Positions 43,934-50,954 of a DNA stretch of 64,000 nucleotides are shown piece by piece (the first letter of the stretch is position 1; the number at the start of each line of letters is the position of its first letter). The stretch lies in NCBI GenBank assembly GCA_945861535.1, contig CAMAUZ010000011.1:52446-116445 (forward strand), in the 5' to 3' direction. Origin of the DNA: Akkermansia muciniphila (GTDB lineage: Bacteria > Verrucomicrobiota > Verrucomicrobiia > Limisphaerales > BJHT01). The notes beneath the pieces are model-generated. The model was not told the DNA's origin, did no database searches, and worked only from the letters and a program-made list of their open reading frames with translations. The position numbers and the translations under genes were made by a program.

Positions 43934-45079
43934 ATGCCCCTGAATTATCCGCACCGACCCGCCCCCGCCGCGCTTGATCGCGCGGTGCGAGGGAGCTCGC
44001 TGGCCATCGCGCTCGTGTTCCTGCTCGCGCTCCGGTGCGCGTTTCCGGCACTCGCGTGCAATGTTCCCGTCTTCCGCTACGCGCTCGAACGCTGGCAGGC
44101 CGAGCCGTACGAGGCGGTCATCTTCCATCGCGGCCCGCTGTCCCCGGCGGATCGCGCGGCGGTGGTCGCGCTGGAAAAAGCGCGCGACGATTCTCACGCC
44201 AACCTCAACGTCACCCTTGCCGACCTTGATTTTCCGCTCGGCCGCCTCCCCGCCAAACTCTGGAAAAACCGTACCAACGCTCCCCTGCCCCACCTCGTCG
44301 TTTCCTATCAAGGCGGCGCGACCGAGGGCCTCGTCGCGTGGGCCGGGCCGCTGGGCGAAAACGCGGCGCGGACGCTGGCCGATTCGCCCGTGCGCCGTGC
44401 GCTCGCAAAAGAACTGCTCGCGGGAAAATCCGCCGTGTGGCTCCTGCTCGAGAGCGGCAATGCGACCGCCGATGCCGCCACCGCCGCGCTGCTCGAGAAA
44501 GAACTCCGTGTGCAGGAAAAGGAACTCGAACTGCCCCGCGCCGCGACCGACGACCCCAAGATGCGCGCCAAACTTCCGCTGCGCATCGCTTTCTCCGTGC
44601 TGCGCCTCCCGCGGACCGATCCCGCCGAAGCGCCCTTCATCACGCAGCTTCTCGCCGGCGAATCGCAGACCAACCAGCCGCCCGTGCCCGTCGCCTTCCC
44701 CGTGTTCGGTCGCGGCCGCGCGCTCGCGGCGCTCTCCGGCGGCGACCTCTCCGCCGACGTGATCGAGTCCGCGAGCCGCTTCCTCACCGGCGCGTGCTCG
44801 TGCGAAGTGAAGGAACTCAACCCCGGCAAGGACCTCCTGCTCGCCGCCGATTGGGACAGCATCTTCGAGGAAGCCCTGCCGCCCGAGGAACGCACGCCGC
44901 TCGCCAACCCCGCGATTCCTCCCGGTCTCGGCCCCGAGACCAACACCGTGATTGGTGCGTCACCCGCCGCGACAGACGCGGCCGCCGCAGCCAACCGGAA
45001 CTTCCTCCACGTCGTACTGTCCTCGCTCGTCGCGCTCGGCCTCTTCAGCGCCGCCGTCACTCTCTGGCGCAAATCGTGA
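43934..45079 (+). CDS. Secreted conserved hypothetical protein at the head of the mod-like operon
   Basis: The 381-residue protein has a signal peptide (LAIALVFLLALRCAFPALA) directly followed by CNVPVFRYALERWQAEPYEA, so it may be lipid-attached or use the cysteine in a disulfide. A mixed alpha/beta domain follows (EAVIFHRGPLSP, HLVVSYQGG). Near residue 270 there is GRGRALAALSGGDLSADVIE, then a short GACSCEVKELNPG cysteine pair. A C-terminal helix (VVLSSLVALGLFSAAVTLW) anchors it. The frame extends upstream without support. It ends 1 bp before the binding-protein gene, so it belongs to the transport operon. The family is not recognised by name. Confidence 0.75.
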   Translation: MPLNYPHRPAPAALDRAVRGSSLAIALVFLLALRCAFPALACNVPVFRYALERWQAEPYEAVIFHRGPLSPADRAAVVALEKARDDSHANLNVTLADLDFPLGRLPAKLWKNRTNAPLPHLVVSYQGGATEGLVAWAGPLGENAARTLADSPVRRALAKELLAGKSAVWLLLESGNATADAATAALLEKELRVQEKELELPRAATDDPKMRAKLPLRIAFSVLRLPRTDPAEAPFITQLLAGESQTNQPPVPVAFPVFGRGRALAALSGGDLSADVIESASRFLTGACSCEVKELNPGKDLLLAADWDSIFEEALPPEERTPLANPAIPPGLGPETNTVIGASPAATDAAAAANRNFLHVVLSSLVALGLFSAAVTLWRKS

Positions 45080-45080
45080 C

Positions 45081-46616
45081 ATGAATGCCCGCCGCGCCGC
45101 CCGTCTTGCCGCCCGCCTTTCGCCGGCGTTCGCCCTGTTCCTCGCGTCCGTCGCCGCGGCGGTCGTGCTCGTCCTCGTGCTCGCCCGCAAGCCCGCAGAC
45201 CCGGCGGCGATTCCCGGCGCCCCCGTTCAGGAGTCGCTGCTAGTCTTTTGCGCGGCGGGCCTCAAGCCGCCCATCGAAGCCATCGCGCGCGAGTTCGAGC
45301 AGAGCGAGGGAATGAAGGTGCAGCTCCAATACGGCGGTTCGCAAACGCTGCTGGCCAATCTCGCCGTGAGCGCCCGCGGCGATCTCTATCTCGCCGCCGA
45401 GGACGCCTACGTGCAACTGGCCCGCGACAAAAAACTGGTCCGCGAAATCATCCCGCTCGCCCAAATGCGCGTCGCCCTTGCCGTGGCCCGCGACAATCCG
45501 AAAAAAATCGCGACGCTCGCCGACCTGCTGCGCCCCGACGTGCGCGTGGCGCAGGCCAATCCCGATGCCGCCGCCGTCGGCAAGCTCACGCGCGAGGCGT
45601 TGCAAAAAACCGGCGAATGGGAGCCGCTGCGCGCGCACACCACGGTGTTCAAACCCACGGTCAACGACGTCGCCAACGACCTGAAGCTCGGCTCGGCCGA
45701 CGCGGGCTTCGTCTGGGACGCCACCATCCGCCAGTATCCGGAACTCGCGGCGGTGCCCGTCGCGGCGTTCTCGAATCTCGTCGCGCACGTCAGCGCGGGC
45801 GTGCTCACGAGCAGCAAACAACCCGCGGCGGCGCTGCGTTTCGCGCGCTTTCTGGCCGCGCGGGATCGCGGCGGAAAAATATTCGAGCAGCACGGCTTCA
45901 CCCCGATCAACGGCGATCCGTGGGCGAAGATTCCCGAGGTGCGCCTGCTTGCCGGCGCGATGTTGCGCCCGGCCATCGAGCGCACGATCACCGAGTTCGA
46001 GCAGCGCGAGGGCGTGCGCGTGACCCGCGTGTACAACGGCTGCGGCATCTTGGTGGCGCAGATGCGCGCGGGCGACCGGCCCGACGGCTATTTCGCGTGC
46101 GACCAGTCGTTCATGAAAGAGGTCCACGACCTGTTCCTCGATGCCGCGGACATTTCCGGCAACCAGCTCGTCATCCTCGTTCACAAGGGCAATCCGCGCG
46201 GCGTGCGCGCGCTCAAAGACCTCGCCCAGCCCGGCCTCAAGCTTGGCGTCGGTCATGAGAAACAATGCGCGCTCGGCGTGCTCACGGGCCAGACCCTCGA
46301 CTTCATCGGCCTGCGCAATCAGGTGATGAAAAACGTGACCGTCCAGTCGCCCACCGGCGATCTGCTGGTGAACCAACTGCGCACCAAATCGCTCGATGCC
46401 GTGATCGCCTACATCAGCAACGCCGCGGGCGCGGGCGACGATCTCGAGGCCATCGCCGTCGATCTCCCGTGCGCGCTCGCGACGCAGCCGGCGGCCGTCG
46501 GCAAGGAGGCGAAATATCCGCAACTCACCGAACGCCTCTTCGCCGCACTGCGCAGCGCCGAGTCCAAGGAGCGTTTCGTCAAGCTGGGCTTCACCTGGAA
46601 GGGAGGCGGCCGGTGA
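45081..46616 (+). CDS. Tandem ModA-like molybdate/tungstate-type binding protein
   Basis: The 511-residue protein has an N-terminal membrane helix (ALFLASVAAAVVLVLVLA) and two consecutive periplasmic binding modules. Module 1 (about 50-285) begins LLVFCAAGLKPPIEAIAREF with LQYGGSQTLLANL. Module 2 (about 292-500) begins LLAGAMLRPAIERTITEFEQ with VYNGCGILVAQMRAGDRPDG. Both resemble ModA-type oxyanion-binding proteins. A normal binding protein has one such module, so this is a fused or duplicated form. It sits between an unknown secreted protein and the permease, overlapping the latter by GTGA. The ligand could be molybdate, tungstate or another oxyanion. Confidence 0.88.
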   Translation: MNARRAARLAARLSPAFALFLASVAAAVVLVLVLARKPADPAAIPGAPVQESLLVFCAAGLKPPIEAIAREFEQSEGMKVQLQYGGSQTLLANLAVSARGDLYLAAEDAYVQLARDKKLVREIIPLAQMRVALAVARDNPKKIATLADLLRPDVRVAQANPDAAAVGKLTREALQKTGEWEPLRAHTTVFKPTVNDVANDLKLGSADAGFVWDATIRQYPELAAVPVAAFSNLVAHVSAGVLTSSKQPAAALRFARFLAARDRGGKIFEQHGFTPINGDPWAKIPEVRLLAGAMLRPAIERTITEFEQREGVRVTRVYNGCGILVAQMRAGDRPDGYFACDQSFMKEVHDLFLDAADISGNQLVILVHKGNPRGVRALKDLAQPGLKLGVGHEKQCALGVLTGQTLDFIGLRNQVMKNVTVQSPTGDLLVNQLRTKSLDAVIAYISNAAGAGDDLEAIAVDLPCALATQPAAVGKEAKYPQLTERLFAALRSAESKERFVKLGFTWKGGGR

Positions 46617-47455
46617 ACGGTGCAGGCGCGGGCCAGCCCGGCCCGGCTCCGATTCATCGCACCGGCTCCGATGTCCCGTTCCTGCTGTGCCTCGGGATTC
46701 TCGGCAGCGTGTACGTGGTGCTGATCCTCGCGATGCTCGTGGCCGATGCGTCGTTCACCTCGCCTGCGCATTTGCTGCAAGCGTTGCGCAGCCCGGAAAT
46801 CCGCTACGCGATCAAGCTCAGCCTCATCTCGAGCACCATCACCACGATCCTGTCGCTGTGGGTCGCGGTCCCGCTCGGCTACCTGATGTCGCGGCATCCG
46901 TTTCCCGGCCGCAACCTCGTGGATGGGATCATCGACATCCCGATCGTCCTGCCCCCGCTGGTGCTGGGCTTGAGCCTGCTGATTCTTTTCCAAACCGCGC
47001 CCGGCCATTTCATCGAGCGCTTTGTGCCGGTGACCTACGCCATCCCGAGCGTGATCCTCGCGCAGTTCTCGGTCGCGTGCGCGTTCGCCGTGCGCACGAT
47101 GCGCGTCACATTTGACCAACTGAATCCGCGCAGCGAACAGGTCGCGCTGACGCTCGGGTGCAACCGCAGCCAGGCCTTCTGGCTCGTGGTGCTGCCCGAG
47201 GCGCGCCGCGGACTCGTGACCGCCGCCGCGCTCGCCTGGGCGCGCTCGCTCGGCGAGTTCGGCCCGATCCTCATCTTTTCGGGCGCGACGCGAATGCGCA
47301 CCGAAGTGCTGTCCACCACGGTTTTTCTCGAACTCAGCGTGGGCAATCTCGAAGCGGCGATTGCCGTGTCCATCCTCATGATCCTAGCCGCCGTGCTCGT
47401 GCTCGTGCTCCTCCGCTTCGCCGGCTCGGAGACGCCGGTCGGGCGGGTGGTGTGA
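46613..47455 (+). CDS. ABC transporter permease (molybdate/tungstate-type, ModB-like)
   Basis: The 280-residue permease starts at a GTG (46613) that overlaps the upstream stop and is preceded by GGGAGG. It has six membrane segments (PFLLCLGILGSVYVVLILAM being the first) and the EAA-type loop LPEARRGLVTAAALAWARSL, GEFGPILIFSGATRMRTEVL, which is characteristic of ModB-type permeases. It forms the membrane part of the transporter whose binding protein is just upstream and whose ATPase follows 217 bp later. Confidence 0.9.
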   Translation: MNGAGAGQPGPAPIHRTGSDVPFLLCLGILGSVYVVLILAMLVADASFTSPAHLLQALRSPEIRYAIKLSLISSTITTILSLWVAVPLGYLMSRHPFPGRNLVDGIIDIPIVLPPLVLGLSLLILFQTAPGHFIERFVPVTYAIPSVILAQFSVACAFAVRTMRVTFDQLNPRSEQVALTLGCNRSQAFWLVVLPEARRGLVTAAALAWARSLGEFGPILIFSGATRMRTEVLSTTVFLELSVGNLEAAIAVSILMILAAVLVLVLLRFAGSETPVGRVV

Positions 47456-47672
47456 AATCGGGGACCAAGTTTTGCGAGGGATGAAACTGGGATGAAAAGC
47501 GGAGGGTACAGAGTAACGAGCGCCAGCGCCCCCGCCGTGTCGCCCGGAGCGCGGCCTTCAGGCCGCAGAGACGTCCGCATGGAACGAACGCGTCGGAAAA
47601 CCCCAACGCTCCCCGCGCTGTCGTTGCCGCTGCGGCGTAAACGCCGCGCTCCCGCCGGGAGCACCTGACGCC
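47456..47672. repeat. Short intergenic hairpin between permease and ATPase genes
   Basis: A short hairpin CGGCCTTCAGGCCG (near 47560) within GGAGCGCGGCCTTCAGGCCG and a second partially inverted GAGCGC/GCGCTC set fill this gap; the AGCCTTCAGGCC core also occurs near 5270 and near 54200. It splits an operon that is normally continuous. Confidence 0.6.
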
Positions 47673-48350
47673 ATGATCCGCCTGCACCAACTCCAGGTCC
47701 GCGCCGGGGCGTTCCAACTCGCCGAGATCAGCCTGGAAATTCCCACGGGCCAATACGGTGTGCTCATGGGCCAGACCGGCAGCGGCAAGACCACGCTGCT
47801 CGAAGCCATCTGCGGCCTCCGCCGCGTGACCAGCGGACGCATCGAGCTCATGGGCCGCGACGTGACCAACCTGCCGCCCGCCGACCGCGGCATCGGTTAC
47901 GTGCCGCAGGATCGCGCGCTCTTCCAGACCATGACCGTCCGTGAGCATCTCGGTTTCGCACTGTTCATCCGGCGCTGGGAACCGGCGGCCATCGCGGCGC
48001 GTGTGGACGAGTTGGCGCGGATGCTCGGCCTCACCGCCCTGCTGGCCCGCAAGCCCGCCGGCCTCAGCGGCGGCGAGGCCCAGCGCGTCGCGCTCGGTCG
48101 CGCGCTGGCCAGCCGTCCGTCGCTCCTGCTGCTGGACGAACCCCTCAGCGCGCTCGACGAGGACACGCGCGAGGAAATGCAGAACCTGCTCCTCTCCGTG
48201 CAACAACAGACCGGCGTGACCGCGCTGCACGTCACGCACAACCGCGATGAGGCCGCGCGCCTCGGCGACACCGTCTTTCAACTCGCACGCGGCCAGCTCG
48301 GCCAGGCACCCACGCGGCCCCATTCGCCGCGCGATGCCGCCGCCGGTTAA
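47673..48350 (+). CDS. ABC transporter ATP-binding protein (ModC-like)
   Basis: The 225-residue ATPase powers the upstream permease. It shows Walker A MGQTGSGKTT (32-41), the Q-loop region IGYVPQDRALF, the signature LSGGEAQRVALGRALA, Walker B LLLLDEPLSALDEDT, and the H-loop VTHNRDEAA. It lacks the C-terminal TOBE/MOP domain of full-length ModC, so it ends after the nucleotide-binding domain. The order binding protein-permease-ATPase and a downstream MoeB-type gene fit molybdenum or tungsten use. It ends near the family B repeat that precedes that gene. Confidence 0.9.
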   Translation: MIRLHQLQVRAGAFQLAEISLEIPTGQYGVLMGQTGSGKTTLLEAICGLRRVTSGRIELMGRDVTNLPPADRGIGYVPQDRALFQTMTVREHLGFALFIRRWEPAAIAARVDELARMLGLTALLARKPAGLSGGEAQRVALGRALASRPSLLLLDEPLSALDEDTREEMQNLLLSVQQQTGVTALHVTHNRDEAARLGDTVFQLARGQLGQAPTRPHSPRDAAAG

Positions 48351-48434
48351 CGTGCAGTTGCCCCAATTTGACGCCATGCCCATCCGCCGCCACACGCCAC
48401 CGAGCTTGAACACCGAGAGTCATGGGGCCGCACC

Positions 48435-48573
48435 CATAGCGCAGGTTTCCAAACCTGCTGTATCGCCGACCTCCAAGTCGGCAGGGCGTCGATCGACACG
48501 GGCGCCCGGAGAATCCCCAGCGGCCGCAGGTTTGGAAACCTGCGACACAGCAGGCTTGGAAGCCTGCGCTACC
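48435..48573. repeat. Family B cruciform before the ThiF-type gene
   Basis: CAGGTTTCCAAACCTG and CCGACCTCCAAGTCGG (48435-48483) face the inverted CAGGTTTGGAAACCTG and CAGGCTTGGAAGCCTG (48524-48573). Joining words TAGCGC and CTGTATCG match the copies at 5369 and 24513. It lies within an open frame that continues into the ThiF-type gene but is probably leader. Confidence 0.8.
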
Positions 48574-48606
48574 GGGCGGGGTCACAAATCCACCGCCGGG
48601 TGCGAA

Positions 48607-49392
48607 TTGAGTTCCGAAGAAAAAGCCGCTTACGAATGGCAGATGTGGGTGCCTGATTTCGGCGAGGCCGGGCAGGAGAAACTCAAGGCCGCCACGGTGT
48701 TGATCTCGCGCTGCGGCGGAGTCGGCGGCTGCGTGGCAATGCAACTCGCGGCGGCGGGCGTGGGGCGGCTCATCATCGCGCACGGCGGGAACCTGAAGCC
48801 GGGCGATCTGAACCGGCAGTTGCTGATGACCCACGACTGGATCGGGCGTCCGCGCATCGACTCGATCGTGCGCCGGTTGCGCGAGTTCAACCCGCGGCTC
48901 GAGATCGTGGCCGTGCCGGAAAACATCACGGACGCCAACGCCGAGCCGCTCGTGGAGCAGGCCGATGTCGTGGTGGATTGCGCGCCGCTGTTCCCCGAGC
49001 GCTTCCGTCTGAACCGCGCCAGCGTGCGACTCGGACGCCCGATGGTGGAATGCGCGGTTTACGAAATGGACGCGCACGTCACGACCTTCATCCCCGGCAA
49101 CACGCCGTGCCTCGAGTGCCTGTATCCCGAAGCGCCACCGCACTGGAAGCGGCAGTTCCCCGTATTCGGCGCGGTCGCCGGCGTGGCCGGCAGCCTCGGC
49201 GCGACCGAAGTCATCAAACTCCTCTCCGGCATCGGCCAGCCATTGCAAGGACGCCTCCTGCACTGCGACCTGCGCACGATGCGCTTCGACACCGTCCGCA
49301 TCCGGCGGGATCCGAAATGCAGAGTGTGCGGCCGGAGCGCGGCTGCGCCCCACGCGGCGCGGGATCAGCCGCAGCGGCCTGGTCCGTTGTGA
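48607..49392 (+). CDS. MoeB/ThiF-family adenylyltransferase
   Basis: Members adenylate the C-terminal glycine of a sulfur-carrier protein (MoaD or ThiS) for molybdopterin or thiamine synthesis. From a TTG at 48607 the protein is 261 residues and its start SSEEKAAYEWQMWVPDFGEA aligns with the usual MoeB N-terminus. It shows LISRCGGVGGCVAMQLAAAG, where the first glycine of the nucleotide-binding GxGGxG is an arginine, LKPGDLNRQLL, DVVVDCAPLF, and zinc-type cysteine pairs CLEC and CRVC. The last 15 residues read into repeat-like sequence. An ATG at 48376 is open but would make the family B repeat coding. Position after the mod-type transporter favours a molybdopterin role. Confidence 0.85.
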   Translation: MSSEEKAAYEWQMWVPDFGEAGQEKLKAATVLISRCGGVGGCVAMQLAAAGVGRLIIAHGGNLKPGDLNRQLLMTHDWIGRPRIDSIVRRLREFNPRLEIVAVPENITDANAEPLVEQADVVVDCAPLFPERFRLNRASVRLGRPMVECAVYEMDAHVTTFIPGNTPCLECLYPEAPPHWKRQFPVFGAVAGVAGSLGATEVIKLLSGIGQPLQGRLLHCDLRTMRFDTVRIRRDPKCRVCGRSAAAPHAARDQPQRPGPL

Positions 49393-49582
49393 AGTGTCGG
49401 CTGGAATCACCACCCCCGCGAGCCAGTGGCCCAGCTGCGGCTGGTCGCTGCGGCCGGGGAACCCCGCGCTTCGGCGGGTCATGCGCAAATGCACCCGGCT
49501 CGTAGCCAACCCGCTCATGTTTCTTGATTGTTCCGATCGGGGCGGCACAGAAATTCGGCCAATCACTTTTCGGAGAATCATT

Positions 49583-50689
49583 ATGAGGCACCTCAGAAAA
49601 ATAATGGTCGGGTTGTTCGTGGTGGGTTTGGCTGTTGGCACCAGCGGGTGCAAGGACACCGGGCCGGGCGCGGCCTATTACGGGGATCAGGGCGGGGAGA
49701 AGGTCTTGTCCGCCGAGGGGAACGGGAAGAACCCGTTGCGGGCGCGCAAGGAGCAGCCGTTCTTCAAACTGAAAAACCTGCGCAAGGGCGAGCGCAGGTT
49801 CGGGAAGGAATCGTTGTCGTTCGACTGGGAGGAGACCAAGACTGGCGAGCGTCCGCAGAGCATTTTCATCGTCCTCAAGTCGCCCGACAAAAATTTCCGG
49901 GCGTCGCAGGAGGTGGGCTTTCGCGCCGCGCCGGGCGAAAAGTCCGGCACCGTCACGTTGGAGGTGGCGTTCGGCGCGGGCAGCATGGCGAACATGCCCG
50001 TGGACGCGGAGCTATACCTGGCTGCCCGCAGCTTTCAGTGGAGCGACCTGAGTTTCAAACTGAGCAATTCCGTGAAGCTGGGCAGCGCCGAATGCACTTA
50101 CGCGCGCAACTGGACACAGCAGGAAACCGAGCGCATCACCAAGGTCATCGGCCCGCCCGCGACGGCGACGGCGGCAAACCACCATCCATCGCCGGGTTTT
50201 CCCCCCAGCCCAGCGCAGCCGGGAGCCTCCGGAATGGAGTTGCCCGCGGACTTCGGTGAAGACACCGCGTGGGTCGGCGATGCCTCCGGCGGCAGCCCGC
50301 GCCGAACGGGCGACAAGGACAAACCGCTGCTGGGTTTCAACTACAGCATGGGCGACTGGGCGGGCGGTCCCTGCCTGGCAAAACTTCTCCCGATTTATTC
50401 CACCAACGCGCCGCCGTCCGGCCAAACGCAGGTCCTCGCCAAACCCGGTTACGCCGCCGCGGGCCTGCAAGTTCACGCCGACAAAGTGGTGCGCGGCGTA
50501 CAGGTGATCTTCATGAAACTCAACGCCGACGGCACGTTAAGCGCCGCAGACAGCTACGTCAGCGAACTCGCCGGCGCCCAGGCCCCCGCGCCGCAGAAGC
50601 TCGGCGGGGACGGTCGGCGCATGGTGGGCGTGCATCTGCGCCAGGGACTCATTATCGACGCCCTTGCGGTGGTGATGCAGAAACGCTGA
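49583..50689 (+). CDS. Hypothetical lipoprotein
   Basis: The 368-residue protein starts at an ATG with CGGAG 7 bp before it. A lipoprotein signal (IMVGLFVVGLAVGTSGCKDT) ends in Cys22. The mature part is beta-rich: an N-terminal domain (SFDWEETKTGERPQSIFIVL, QEVGFRAAPGEKSGTVTLEV) of Ig or jelly-roll type, a proline-rich linker (near 205-225), and a C-terminal domain with LLGFNYSMGDWAGGPCLAKL. The family is not recognised. It stands alone between the ThiF-type gene and the cytochrome operon, with a non-coding gap on either side. Confidence 0.75.
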   Translation: MRHLRKIMVGLFVVGLAVGTSGCKDTGPGAAYYGDQGGEKVLSAEGNGKNPLRARKEQPFFKLKNLRKGERRFGKESLSFDWEETKTGERPQSIFIVLKSPDKNFRASQEVGFRAAPGEKSGTVTLEVAFGAGSMANMPVDAELYLAARSFQWSDLSFKLSNSVKLGSAECTYARNWTQQETERITKVIGPPATATAANHHPSPGFPPSPAQPGASGMELPADFGEDTAWVGDASGGSPRRTGDKDKPLLGFNYSMGDWAGGPCLAKLLPIYSTNAPPSGQTQVLAKPGYAAAGLQVHADKVVRGVQVIFMKLNADGTLSAADSYVSELAGAQAPAPQKLGGDGRRMVGVHLRQGLIIDALAVVMQKR

Positions 50690-50954
50690 AACGACATCCG
50701 GCGGGCACCTGGGATGGGGAACGAGAAGCCACTAACCGGCAGCAACTGGCACTGATAAGACCACGCCGGCTTGCATCTGGGGAGTGAAGTCGTGGGGTGC
50801 TTCCCATTTGTGCCAGTTGGTGCGGGCTAATGGTTTTGACTGGGGTGCGGTTCAGCCGCTGCCGGAACACAGCCCACCGCCCACCGCCGGCAAAACACAC
50901 CGTTGAATTTAGCGCGTCAGAGAACGAGTCCACTGCGCCACTTATCTACCCACT
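50690..50954. other. Non-coding gap before the DUF1549/DUF1553 gene
   Basis: No gene is seen. A loose inverted pair, GCAACTGGCAC near 50743 and GTGCCAGTTGGTGC near 50810, is the only visible structure. A promoter for the following operon is expected but not placed. Confidence 0.4.
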
